NCBI GenBank assembly: GCA_963697285.1
Contig: CAVONI010000012.1
Location: forward strand, 1,178,001-1,242,000
DNA length: 64,000 bases
Direction: 5' to 3'
Source of the DNA: JAEUQQ01 sp963697285
GTDB lineage: Bacteria; Acidobacteriota; Vicinamibacteria; Vicinamibacterales; JAFNAJ01
The position numbers and the translations under genes were made by a program. Shown piece by piece: positions 38,870 to 47,441 of the stretch. Under the pieces are notes generated by a model. The model searched no databases. It was not told where the DNA came from and worked only from the letters and a program-made list of their open reading frames with translations. Within the stretch, counting starts at the first letter, position 1; each line of letters opens with the position of its first letter.

Positions 38870-41534
38870 CTATGCCGACTTGCGCGTGCGCGGCGCACGC
38901 GGCGCACGCGGCGCACCAGCGCCACGCCGCGCGGGCTTCTTCTTCGGCGCGATGCCCTCGCGGTCCTTGAGCAGGGCCACCGCAGCCTCGAGCGTGAGCG
39001 TGTTCACGTCCACGTCCTTCGGCACCGACGCGTTGGTCGTCCCGTCCGAGACGTAAGGCCCGTACCGGCCGTCGAACATCTTCACGGGAGCGCCGCTGAC
39101 GGGGTGCGCACCCATCTCGCGCAGTGTCGTCTTCTCGGCCGACTTGCGCATGCGCGACCGCTTCGGCTGCCGCAGCAACTCGACCGCTTCCTCGAGCGTC
39201 ACGCCGAACACCTGCGACTCGTCGGCCAGCGAACGGAACTCGTCGTTGTGCTTGATGTACGGACCGAACCGCCCGAAGTTCGCCACGATCGTCGCACCAT
39301 CGTCCGGGTGCTTCCCGATGATGCGTGGCAGCGACAGCAACCGGAGGGCCTCGGGCAGCGTGACCGAGTCCTCGGTGAGCCCCTTCGACAACGACGCGCG
39401 CTTCGGCTTCTCTTTCACACCCGGCGCGGGCGTCTCGCCGAGCTGGACGTACGGGCCGAACCGCCCCGTGAGCACGAAAACCGGCAACTGCGTCTCGGGA
39501 TCGACGCCGAGCGACTTCGGCCCCTCGACCCGTGCACGCACCAGGTTCCGCGCCTGTTCGATCGTGAAGTCGGCCGGTGCCGCGTCTTCGGGAATCGACG
39601 CGCTCTGCCCGTCGATCTGGACGTACGGCCCATAGCGACCGACCTTGACGATCACTTCCTGGCCCGACTCCGGATCCACGCCGAGCGAGACCACGGGGTA
39701 GTCGATGTTGTGATCGGCCTCGACGAGGTGCACGAGCCCCTGCCAATGCTCGCCGTCGCCGCGATAGAACTTGTTGAGGAACTCGCTCCGGCCACTGCGG
39801 CCGTTGCTGATCTCGTCGAGCTGCCCCTCGAGCTCGGCCGTGTAGCCAAGCTCGACCAACTGGCTGAAGTGCCGCTTGAGCAAGGTCGTCACCGCGAAGG
39901 CCGTGAACGTCGGGACCAGCGCCTTGCCCTGCCGGTTGGCGTACCCGCGATCGACGATCGTCCGGATGATCGACGCATACGTCGACGGCCGGCCGATCCC
40001 CTCGTCTTCGAGGCGCTTGACCAGCGTGGCGTCGTTGTAGCGTGCCGGCGGCTGCGTTTCGTGACCCTGCGCGTCAAGCGCGTCGACCCACAGCGTCGCC
40101 TCGGCAGGAGGACGCCCGACCACGTCGCCCACCTTCATCGCGGGCAACAGCGATTCCTGGTCGTCGAGTTGCGCCGCCGGATCGTCGCTGCCTTCGACAT
40201 ACGCCCGCAGGAATCCCGGGAACTCGATGGCCTTGCCCGACGCCGCGAACGTGCACGGGACCCCGTCGGGGCCCGTCGCCACGATTTCGACCGAGGTCCG
40301 CAGGAGCTTCGCATCGGTCATCTGGCTCGCGACCGTGCGCTTCCAGATCAGCTCGTAGAGCCGCAGCTCGTCTGCCCCGTAGTCGCGGAGGTCCTGTGGC
40401 AGCAGGTGGAAGTCCGTCGGCCTGATCGCTTCGTGCGCTTCCTGCGCGTTCTTGACCTTCGTCCGGTCCTGGCGGGGACCGCCGTAGTACGCCGGCCCGT
40501 ACATCGTCCGGATGGCGTTGGCCGATTCGGCCAGGGCGCGGTCGCTCAGCGTGGTCGAGTCGGTGCGGTGGTACGAGATGACGCCGTCCTGGAACAGCCG
40601 CTGCGCGGCCGACATCGCCCGGTCGGCGCCGAAGCCGAGCTTGCGATTGGCTTCCTGCTGCAGCGTCGACGTGGTGAACGGCGGCGACGGTCGCTGGGGC
40701 GTCGGCTTCTCGTCGAGTGACGCCACGCGCCACGGCAGCGCCCCGCGCAGCGAGGTGGCGAGCGCACCGGCGCTGGACCCGTCGAGCAGCCGCACGGTCT
40801 TCGCGGTCAGCGTGCCGGTGGTCGCATCGAAGTCGCGCCCCGACGCCACGCGCTGGTCGCCGACCTTGGTCAGCGTCGCGGTGAACTTCGCCGTACCGGT
40901 CGCGAACACCGCCTCGAGGTCCCAGTAGGAACTGCGCACGAACGCACGCCGTTCCTCTTCGCGCTCGACGAGCAGGCGGACGGCCACGCTCTGCACGCGT
41001 CCGGCGCTCAATCCCGTCTGCACCTTCTTCCACAGCACCGGCGACAGCATGTATCCGTACAGGCGGTCGAGGATGCGGCGGCTCTCCTGTGCGTCCACGA
41101 GGGTCAGGTTGACCATCGCGCGCATTGGCGATCGCCTCGTGGACGGCGTCGGCGGTGATCTCGTGGAACTCGATGCGCCGCACCGGCACCTTGGGCTTGA
41201 GCGCCTCCTGCAGGTGCCACGAGATCGACTCGCCCTCGCGGTCGGGGTCGGTGGCCAGCAGCACTTCGCTGGCTTCCTTCACCGCCTGCCGCAGTTCGCT
41301 CATCGTCCGCTTCTTGTCGGCCGAGACGACGTAGTACGGCTTGAAGTCGTCGTCGGGATCGACGGCCATGCGGCCCCAGGGCTTGTCCTTGATGGCGGCT
41401 GGCACCTCGGCGCTGCGCTCGGGCAGGTCGCGGACGTGGCCCACGCTGGCCTTGACGGTATATGCACTGCCGAGCAAGCGGCCGAGAGTCTTGGCCTTGG
41501 CCGGGGACTCGACGATGACTAGTGGTTTCGCCAT
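38870..41534 (-). CDS. topA: DNA topoisomerase I, frameshifted as sequenced
   Basis: A type IA topoisomerase of about 887 residues that relaxes negative supercoils. The N-terminal TOPRIM domain starts KPLVIVESPAKAKTLGRLLG and has LLATDPDREGESISWH. The catalytic tyrosine is in GVISYHRTDSTTLS. The C-terminus holds four TopoI_C repeats (each with a GRYGPYV/GRFGPYI core) and a Lys/Arg-rich tail, with no cysteine zinc fingers. The reading frame breaks near 41119, within GCGCGCG just before the LVDAQESRRILDRL segment. Dropping one base gives HEAIANARMVNLTLVDAQ, collinear with the family. As the gene is normally essential, the break is most likely a sequence error. It is preceded by dprA and followed by trmFO. 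Confidence 0.93.
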
Positions 41535-41568
41535 GTGTTCGTTTCGTTGGGGGAAAACGGCGTTCACC

Positions 41569-42453
41569 TTACCACTTTCGCGCGACGCGGACGAAGCGGC
41601 CGCCTGGACCGCGCTCGGCCCAGCCCCCGAGTTCGAGGGTCGCGAGGCGTGCCAGGACGGTCGCCACCGGCATGCCGGTCCGCCGCACGAGATCGTCGAG
41701 ATCGGCCGGCTCTCCGGGCACGAGTGCCCGGAGGACGGGCTCGTCAGGCGGAGGTTCGCCCGCAGGGAGTTCGGCCCCGGTGCGTCGGAGGTTGAGTGCC
41801 ACGAGCACGTCGTCGGCCGACTCGACCAGGCGGGCGCCGTCGTTGGCCAGCAGGTGCCCACCGCGGTTGCGGCCCCCGGCGGGAGGACCGGGGACGACGA
41901 ACACTTCCCTGCCCTGCTCGAGGGCCCAGCGCGCGGTGATGAGCGCGCCGCTGGTCTCGGGCGCCTCGGCGACGATGACGGCGATCGAGAGGGCGCTGAT
42001 CAGGCGGTTGCGGCTCGGAAAGTGATGCTTGAGCGGCGGGGTGCCGGGCGGAAACTCCGAGAGCAGGAATCCCCGGTCGACGACGGCACGCGCGAGCCAG
42101 TCGTGGGCAGCGGGGTACGTGCGATCGAGTCCGCACGCCAGGACGGCGATGGTCCGTCCGGCCTCGAGCGCGCCGGCATGGGCTGATGCGTCGATGCCGA
42201 ACGCGAGCCCCGACACGATGGTGACGCCGGAGTTGGCGAGGTCGCGCGCGAGGTCGTGGGCGTGCCGGAGGGCGGCGGGCGTGGCCCGGCGCGAGCCGAC
42301 GATGGCGATGCAGGGCGCGATCGCCGCGTCGAGCGAGCCGCGCGTCCAGAGCGTCTCCGGCGGGTGCTCGATGCGCGCAAGGAGCGCGGGCCAGTCGGCA
42401 GGATTCCATGTTGAAACACACATGGCGGCGGCGTGATCGAGCGAGACAGTCAT
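41569..42453 (-). CDS. dprA: DNA processing protein DprA (DprA/Smf family)
   Basis: A 294-residue DprA that would bind incoming single-stranded DNA and load RecA during transformation. The Rossmann core has IAIVGSRRATPAALRHA, TIVSGLAFGIDASAHAGAL and FPSRNRLISALSIAVIVAEA, the family's landmark stretches. A C-terminal winged-helix (DprA_WH) is visible from about residue 235 (LDDLVRRTGMPVATVLARLATLELGG). The N-terminus is short: only about 45 residues precede the core, so the usual helical SAM-like domain is reduced. ATG 42453 is chosen because the upstream frame looks non-coding. ComF, another competence-associated protein, is encoded in the same window. It is divergent from the TPR gene. Confidence 0.9.
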   Translation of the reverse strand: MTVSLDHAAAMCVSTWNPADWPALLARIEHPPETLWTRGSLDAAIAPCIAIVGSRRATPAALRHAHDLARDLANSGVTIVSGLAFGIDASAHAGALEAGRTIAVLACGLDRTYPAAHDWLARAVVDRGFLLSEFPPGTPPLKHHFPSRNRLISALSIAVIVAEAPETSGALITARWALEQGREVFVVPGPPAGGRNRGGHLLANDGARLVESADDVLVALNLRRTGAELPAGEPPPDEPVLRALVPGEPADLDDLVRRTGMPVATVLARLATLELGGWAERGPGGRFVRVARKW

Positions 42454-42562
42454 CGATGATCTCCGTCGGCGGGGCGCTGTCGGCCCGGCCGGCTGTGGCC
42501 ACGCATCCGCACCACGTCGAGCATCACACGGCATTCGCGCCGTCATGCGCGACACGGAATCC

Positions 42563-42591
42563 TTGCGCCGGGTATCGCGTGGGCTTATAGT
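42563..42591 (+). promoter_or_regulatory. Likely sigma-70-type promoter for the TPR gene, very short leader
   Basis: TTGCGC at 42563-42568 and TATAGT at 42586-42591 are separated by 17 bases. The -10 box matches five of six consensus positions; the -35 box is weak. Transcription would begin near 42598, only about eight bases before ATG 42606, so the message would be nearly leaderless. The local sequence is clearly more AT-rich than its surroundings. Confidence 0.5.
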
Positions 42592-42605
42592 CGAATTCAT
42601 ACGCC

Positions 42606-42968
42606 ATGCGTGCAGCAACGATCGTCCTCGCAGCGTGCCTTCTCATCGCTCCCGCGTTGTCGTTCGCCGCCGGCGATGCGCGAAGCGAGGCGAAGGCGCA
42701 GGTCGACTTCGGCATTGCCGTTGCGCAGCGCGGCCTCTGGAAGGAGGCCCGGTACCGCTGGGAGCGCGCGACCGAGATCGATCCGACCTACGCGGCGGCC
42801 TTCAACAACCTGGCGATTGCGTGCGAGCAGTCGGGTGATTTCGAGAACGCGCGGAAGGCGTACGAAAAGGCGATAGAACTCGAGCCGAACAACCTGCAGA
42901 TCAAGCAGAACTACGACTTGTTCAAGGAAATCAATGACCGCTCGAACCGTGCTTCGGATCGCCAGTAG
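42606..42968 (+). CDS. Exported TPR-repeat protein
   Basis: A 120-residue protein with a signal peptide (MRAATIVLAACLLIAPALSFAAG). Two to three tetratricopeptide repeats follow: AKAQVDFGIAVAQRGLWKEA, YAAAFNNLAIACEQSGDFEN and ARKAYEKAIELEPNNLQIK. TPR units mediate protein contacts, so this is probably a periplasmic adaptor. Its last 35 bases overlap the following lipoprotein gene, pointing to translational coupling and a shared job. No enzymatic motif is present. Confidence 0.8.
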   Translation: MRAATIVLAACLLIAPALSFAAGDARSEAKAQVDFGIAVAQRGLWKEARYRWERATEIDPTYAAAFNNLAIACEQSGDFENARKAYEKAIELEPNNLQIKQNYDLFKEINDRSNRASDRQ

Positions 42969-43716
42969 CGCCTCGGTAGCGGTCGTGCTCGCCGGGTGCA
43001 CCTCGTTCTACGAGGTGCCCATCGAAACGCCGATTCAGCCGAAGCTCGACGTGTCGTCGTTCCAGCGCGTCCTGATTGCCGGCTTCATCTCGGGTGGCAG
43101 CGACGAAGTCGACGCGAATCTCGAGACCGTGCGCCTGCTGCGCAGCCAGCTCCGGACGAAGTCGCAGCTTCGCGTCATCGAAGCCGACATCCTGCCCCTG
43201 CAGGAAATCGCCAACAACCCGCCGGGGCGGGGCGGAGGCGAGCAAGGCGCCAGCGCCGACGGGCCAGCCGCCCTGCCCGAGCGCATCAAGGACGAGAAAG
43301 ACCTGGAGTTGTACGAGCGCGTCTTCGCGAACGTCGACTACTGGAAGCGCATCGGCGAGGAGTTCCAGAACCCGCTCATCGTCACCGGCACGGTCCTGTT
43401 CGTGCCCCACCAGCGTTCCGGGTTCGTGACGCGCGAGCAGGAAGTCTACGACCGGTTCGGCCGGCGCAGCGTGGTGCCGATCCGCACCTACATGGAGCGC
43501 AAGGGGTTCATCCTGCGGCCGAAGTTCGTCTTCATCGACGGCCGTACGGGCACGACGCTCTACGCCGAGGCGTACCGCGAGGAAGTCCTGTACAACGCCC
43601 AGCAGAACACCCCGGCGTTGTCGTCGTATTTCGAGCTCATGGACCGGCTGGTGCCCAGCTTCCTGAGCACGCTCAGCTCGCAGAAGATCAAGGGCACCCG
43701 CGTCCTCCTGAAGTAG
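42934..43716 (+). CDS. Lipoprotein of unknown function, coupled to TPR protein
   Basis: A 260-residue exported lipoprotein with lipobox VLAGCTS (Cys near residue 22). The mature protein is alpha/beta with LDVSSFQRVLIAGFISGGSDEVD near the start, and it could form a Rossmann-like or TolB-N-like fold like other lipoproteins that build outer-membrane complexes. A Gly-rich loop (NPPGRGGGEQGA) lies near residue 95. I cannot assign a named family. It starts inside the TPR gene. A 119 bp spacer with a promoter-like element then precedes rplU, so this pair is probably a separate unit from the ribosomal-protein operon. Confidence 0.7.
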   Translation: MTARTVLRIASSASVAVVLAGCTSFYEVPIETPIQPKLDVSSFQRVLIAGFISGGSDEVDANLETVRLLRSQLRTKSQLRVIEADILPLQEIANNPPGRGGGEQGASADGPAALPERIKDEKDLELYERVFANVDYWKRIGEEFQNPLIVTGTVLFVPHQRSGFVTREQEVYDRFGRRSVVPIRTYMERKGFILRPKFVFIDGRTGTTLYAEAYREEVLYNAQQNTPALSSYFELMDRLVPSFLSTLSSQKIKGTRVLLK

Positions 43717-43744
43717 CGGGCCGGCACGCGACCACAGCTGCCCC

Positions 43745-43773
43745 TTGACCGTTCCTGCCGCAGATGCCACACT
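43745..43773 (+). promoter_or_regulatory. Possible promoter for the rplU-rpmA-obgE operon
   Basis: TTGACC (43745-43750) and CACACT (43768-43773) lie 17 bases apart, ahead of rplU. The -35 box matches five of six consensus positions and the -10 box is poor. The position, just after the lipoprotein stop and before the ribosomal operon, is what one would expect. Confidence 0.35.
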
Positions 43774-43777
43774 GAAG

Positions 43778-43813
43778 GGCTCTCGGACGGGTGCTGGCAC
43801 CCGGGAGAGGGCC
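43778..43813 (+). promoter_or_regulatory. Hairpin in the rplU leader
   Basis: The leader can fold into a two-tier hairpin: GGGTGC (43789-43794) pairs with GCACCC (43797-43802), and CTCTC (43780-43784) pairs with GAGAG (43805-43809). It sits about a dozen bases before the Shine-Dalgarno AAGGAG of rplU. Ribosomal-protein leaders often carry autoregulatory structures; whether this one binds L21 is unknown. Confidence 0.35.
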
Positions 43814-43835
43814 TTCGACGCATCAAGGAGACGAC

Positions 43836-44150
43836 GTGTTCGCGATTATTCAGAGCGGTGGACGGCAGGTGAAGGTCGGACCGGGCGCCAGTGTGACGGT
43901 GGACCTCCTCTCGGCGGAACCGGGGCAGGAAGTCACCTTCGACCAGGTGCTCTTCGTTGGCAGGGACGGCGGCGACGTCATGGTCGGTGCGCCCTACGTG
44001 GCCGGTGCGAGGGTCGTCGGCATTGTCGACGGTGACGCGCGGGGCCCCAAGATTCGCATCTTCAAGAAGACGCGCCGCAAGGGGTATCGCCGCACCAACG
44101 GGCACCGGAGCACGCTGACGCGTGTCACGGTCAAGGACATCCTGGTCTAG
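43836..44150 (+). CDS. rplU: 50S ribosomal protein L21
   Basis: A 104-residue ribosomal protein with the family sequence FAIIQSGGRQVKVGPGASV at the start and KTRRKGYRRTNGHR, the rRNA-contact region, at about 74-87. It ends TLTRVTVKDILV. GTG 43836 is chosen because AAGGAG lies six bases before it and the family begins MFAII. The frame extends upstream to an ATG at 43791 but that would add a non-homologous leader. It is the first gene of rplU-rpmA-obgE, a widely conserved order. Confidence 0.97.
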   Translation: MFAIIQSGGRQVKVGPGASVTVDLLSAEPGQEVTFDQVLFVGRDGGDVMVGAPYVAGARVVGIVDGDARGPKIRIFKKTRRKGYRRTNGHRSTLTRVTVKDILV

Positions 44151-44170
44151 ACGGGTTCAGGTTCAGAGTC

Positions 44171-44443
44171 ATGGCACATAAAAAGGGACAGGGCAGTTCT
44201 CGTAACGGTCGCGACAGCCAGGCCCAGCGCCTCGGCGTCAAGCGGTTCGACGGCAACGTCGTCACCGGCGGCTCGATCCTCGTGCGCCAGCGCGGTCGCA
44301 AGTTCCAGGCCGGGCTGAACGTCGGCCTCGGCAAGGACGACACGCTGTTCGCCAAGATCGCCGGCACCGTCAAGTTCGAAGACCACGGCGCGCGTGGACG
44401 CTTCATCAGCATCCACCCGCTCGCCGTTGCGGCTGCCGAGTAG
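44171..44443 (+). CDS. rpmA: 50S ribosomal protein L27
   Basis: A 90-residue protein with the usual MAHKKGQGSSRNGRDSQAQR opening; its N-terminal tail reaches the peptidyl-transferase centre. There is no cleaved N-terminal extension of the kind seen in Firmicutes. It continues with GGSILVRQRGRKFQAG and GLGKDDTLFA. It lies 20 bases after rplU. Confidence 0.98.
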   Translation: MAHKKGQGSSRNGRDSQAQRLGVKRFDGNVVTGGSILVRQRGRKFQAGLNVGLGKDDTLFAKIAGTVKFEDHGARGRFISIHPLAVAAAE

Positions 44444-44488
44444 GCGCACGCGGGGGCCGCGCCTGCTGCCCTCGCGTTCCACTCCACG

Positions 44489-45637
44489 ATGTTCGTCGAC
44501 GAAGTAGACATCCACGTGAGCGCCGGCGACGGCGGTCGCGGATGTATGAGCTTCCGCCGCGAGAAGTTCATCCCCCGGGGCGGCCCGGACGGCGGCGACG
44601 GCGGACACGGCGGATCGGTCATCCTCGTCGCCCACCCACAGCGCAACACCCTCGTCAACTTCCGCTACACGCCCATCTTCAAGGCCGAGCGCGGGCGCAA
44701 CGGCGAAGGCTCGAATCGCACCGGCAAGTCGGGGCGTGACCTCCGGATCGACGTGCCGCTCGGGACCGTCGTCTACGAGATGAGCGAGTTCGGCCCGGTG
44801 CCGCTCGGCGACATCACCCGCGAGAACCAGCGGCTGAAAGTGGCCCAGGGCGGCAAGGGCGGGTGGGGAAACTCCCATTTCGCCACGTCGACCAACCGCG
44901 CCCCGCGGCGTGCCCTGCCGGGCCTGCCGGGCGAGGTCAAGTCGCTGCGGCTCACGCTGAAGCTGCTCGCCGACGTCGGGCTCGTCGGGTTCCCCAACGC
45001 CGGCAAGTCGACCCTCATCTCGCACATCTCCGCGGCCAAACCGAAGATCGCGGCGTATCCGTTCACGACGCTCGTCCCGAACCTCGGGGTGGTCTCGATG
45101 AGCGGGGATCGCTCGTTCGTCGTCGCCGACATCCCCGGCCTGATCGAAGGCGCGCACCGGGGCCTCGGGCTGGGACACCAGTTCCTGCGTCACCTCGAGC
45201 GGACGCGCGTCCTCGTGCACCTGGTCGATGTGTCGTCGCTGTCGGGACGCGACCCGGTGAGCGACTTCGACGTCATCCTCAACGAACTGGCACAGTTCCC
45301 TGTCGACGAAGACATGGGCTCCATTCCCCTGGGCGAACGCCCGCAGATCGTCGCCGCGAACAAGATCGACGCGCTCGACGAGCCCGAGCGGCTGGAGCGC
45401 CTGCGCACGCACGTCGAGCAGCTCGGCCTGCCGTTCCACGCGGTCTCGGCGGCCACGGGTGACGGGCTGCCCGCGCTGCTCGAAGCCATGTGGCCCTACG
45501 TCGCCGAGCGGCTCGCCGCCGAACAGCTCGCGCTCGAAGAGGGCACGCCCGAGACGGCCCACGACGAAATCGACCTCGGGGCGGCGACCGACACCACGCC
45601 CATCGATCTCGACGGAAAGCGAGACGACTCCGAGTGA
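44489..45637 (+). CDS. obgE: Obg family GTPase (CgtA)
   Basis: A 382-residue GTPase acting in late 50S assembly and stress responses. The glycine-rich OBG fold covers about 1-158 (FVDEVDIHVSAGDGGRGCMS, GGDGGHGGSVI). The G domain follows: G1 GFPNAGKSTL near 168, G2 FTTLVPNLG, G3 DIPGLIEGAH, G4 AANKIDAL. The acidic C-terminal tail is short, so no separate OCT domain is obvious. Its stop overlaps the nadD start (GTGA), and it follows rpmA as in most bacteria. Confidence 0.97.
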   Translation: MFVDEVDIHVSAGDGGRGCMSFRREKFIPRGGPDGGDGGHGGSVILVAHPQRNTLVNFRYTPIFKAERGRNGEGSNRTGKSGRDLRIDVPLGTVVYEMSEFGPVPLGDITRENQRLKVAQGGKGGWGNSHFATSTNRAPRRALPGLPGEVKSLRLTLKLLADVGLVGFPNAGKSTLISHISAAKPKIAAYPFTTLVPNLGVVSMSGDRSFVVADIPGLIEGAHRGLGLGHQFLRHLERTRVLVHLVDVSSLSGRDPVSDFDVILNELAQFPVDEDMGSIPLGERPQIVAANKIDALDEPERLERLRTHVEQLGLPFHAVSAATGDGLPALLEAMWPYVAERLAAEQLALEEGTPETAHDEIDLGAATDTTPIDLDGKRDDSE

Positions 45638-46329
45638 GCGGGAGGCTCGTCGGTGTGCTGGGCGGCACGTTCGATCCCATTCACCGCGGACACCTGGACG
45701 CGGCGCGCGCCGTGCACGACGCCCTCGGCCTCGACCGTGTCCTGCTGGTGCCCGCGCGCACGCCGCCTCATCGGCCGCGCGCCCCGCACGCTTCGGCGTA
45801 TCATCGTTTTGCGATGACCGCGCTGGCGGCGCAGGACGCGCCGTATCTCGTCGCCGACGATCTCGAACTCCAGGGCAACGGCCCTTCGTACACCGCGCAC
45901 ACGCTCGCACGGCTGGCAGCGGCCGGCCATGCCCCCTCGCAGATCGTGTTCATCGCGGGCGTGGACGCCTTCGCAGAAATTGCTACCTGGTACGACTACC
46001 CGCGGGTGCTCGATGCGGCGCACTTCGCAGTCGTGGCGCGGCCAGGACACGCCCTGGCAGCGCTTGCGACACGCCTGCCGGCGCTGCGCGATCGCTTCAG
46101 CCCGCCGCGGAGACTCGACGACGCCGGGCCCGCGAACTCGCTGCAGACACGGATCTTCCTGGTGGAAGCCGCGACGACCGACGTCTCGTCCACGGCGCTC
46201 CGCGCCGCACTGGCCGTGGGACACGACGTCTCAGGGCTCGTGCCTCCGCTGGTTGCCGCGCACCTCGCGCGCCACCAGCTCTATCGCCACCCTCACTCAC
46301 AGGCAGGTCGCTTGCATGAAGAAAGCTGA
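45634..46329 (+). CDS. nadD: Nicotinate-nucleotide adenylyltransferase NadD
   Basis: A 231-residue enzyme of NAD biosynthesis that joins nicotinate mononucleotide to AMP from ATP. The dinucleotide-binding motif is GVLGGTFDPIHRGHLDAAR near the start. The C-terminal ISSTxxR-type motif appears as TDVSSTALRAAL. The GTG at 45634 overlaps the obgE stop and places the GGTFDPIHxGH motif at the normal distance from the N-terminus; an ATG at 45490 in the same frame lies inside obgE. Its last 14 bases overlap rsfS. Confidence 0.94.
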   Translation: MSGRLVGVLGGTFDPIHRGHLDAARAVHDALGLDRVLLVPARTPPHRPRAPHASAYHRFAMTALAAQDAPYLVADDLELQGNGPSYTAHTLARLAAAGHAPSQIVFIAGVDAFAEIATWYDYPRVLDAAHFAVVARPGHALAALATRLPALRDRFSPPRRLDDAGPANSLQTRIFLVEAATTDVSSTALRAALAVGHDVSGLVPPLVAAHLARHQLYRHPHSQAGRLHEES

Positions 46330-46714
46330 CGCGAAGCGTGCCGCCAGCGAACCGCTGGCCGAAAGTCCCGACGCACTGAAAGTGGCCCTCGAGGCCGCGT
46401 TCAGCAAGAAGGCCGAACACGTCACCGTGCTCGACCTGACGAAGAAGCATGCCTTCACCGACTACTTCGTGATCTGCACGGGCCAGAACGTCAGGCAGGT
46501 CAGGGCCATCGTCGACGCCATCGACGAAGCGCTGCGGAAGCACGACGCGCGACCCACCCACATCGAGGGCTACGAGCGCTCGGAGTGGGTGCTCATCGAC
46601 TGTTTCGATTTCGTCGTCCATGTCTTCACGCCCGACACGCGCGAGTTCTATTCGCTCGACCGCCTCTGGGGAGGCGCCGAGTCGCACGCCGTGTCTGAGC
46701 GATCGCTCGCCTAG
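46316..46714 (+). CDS. rsfS: Ribosome silencing factor RsfS
   Basis: A 132-residue protein of the RsfS/Iojap family that binds L14 and blocks 30S-50S joining under starvation. Family marks: KKAEHVTVLDLTKKHAFTDYF and VICTGQNVRQVRAIVDAI, then EGYERSEWVLIDCFDFVVHV and FYSLDRLWGGA. ATG 46316 overlaps the nadD end. The nadD-rsfS order is conserved. About twenty residues at the N-terminus precede the core domain. Confidence 0.95.
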   Translation: MKKADAKRAASEPLAESPDALKVALEAAFSKKAEHVTVLDLTKKHAFTDYFVICTGQNVRQVRAIVDAIDEALRKHDARPTHIEGYERSEWVLIDCFDFVVHVFTPDTREFYSLDRLWGGAESHAVSERSLA

Positions 46715-47441
46715 CCACCCGCCCGCCTGGCGGCGCCTCGCCGACGCCGCCCTCGTGTTCGCGCTCGAGCCACTCTGCGCCGCCTGCGGCCAGCCGGTCG
46801 CCACGCCGCTGAGCGGCTGCGTCTGTCGCGCCTGCTGGGACGCCCTGCCCCGCATCATGCCGCCGAGGTGTCGCCGCTGCGGCGCGCCGCGCGCCGCGCA
46901 CGGCCCCGCCTGCGATCAGTGCGATCCGCGGTGGCAGGTCATCTCGTCGACGATCGCGCTGGGCGTCCACGACGGCCCGCTCCGCGAGGCCCTGCATGCG
47001 CTCAAGTACGGACGCCGGACGTCGATCGCCCGAGCGATCGGCCATCAACTGCGGGACGCGGCCCACGACATCCTTTACGACGCCGATGCGGTGGTGCCGG
47101 TACCGCTCCATCCGTGGCGCGCCTGGTGGAGGGGGTTCAACCAGGCCACGCTGCTGGCACGCACCCTCGACGTGACAGTCGTCGACGCGTTGTCACGCCG
47201 GCGGGCAACGCGCAGGCAGGCGGCGCTCGCCCGTGACGACCGCTGGGCCAACCTGCATGCGGTGATTGCCGTCACGCCGCGCGCACGTCGCGACCTGCGC
47301 GGCAAGACGCTCGTCCTGGTCGATGACGTGGTGACGACGGGCGCGACGGTCACCGCCTGCGCGAGAGCGCTGCGCGAGGCAGGCGCACGCGAGGTCCGCG
47401 TCGCTACGGCAGCCCGAGCCGTGCGTCGATCGTCTCGCTGA
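46695..47441 (+). CDS. comF: ComF family phosphoribosyltransferase-like protein
   Basis: A ComF-like protein of about 230-250 residues. The N-terminal zinc-binding cysteines (CAACGQ, CVCRACW, CRRCGAP, CDQC) precede a PRTase domain with the PRPP-binding loop VLVDDVVTTGATV near the C-terminus. In competent bacteria ComF is needed for DNA uptake; elsewhere its role is unclear. The start is uncertain. In-frame ATG 46620 lies far inside rsfS and GTG 46755 would cut into the helix before the cysteines. I set the start at the CTG at 46695 as a compromise. The 3' end overlaps the convergent tmk gene by 38 bases. Confidence 0.82.
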   Translation: MSDRSPSHPPAWRRLADAALVFALEPLCAACGQPVATPLSGCVCRACWDALPRIMPPRCRRCGAPRAAHGPACDQCDPRWQVISSTIALGVHDGPLREALHALKYGRRTSIARAIGHQLRDAAHDILYDADAVVPVPLHPWRAWWRGFNQATLLARTLDVTVVDALSRRRATRRQAALARDDRWANLHAVIAVTPRARRDLRGKTLVLVDDVVTTGATVTACARALREAGAREVRVATAARAVRRSSR

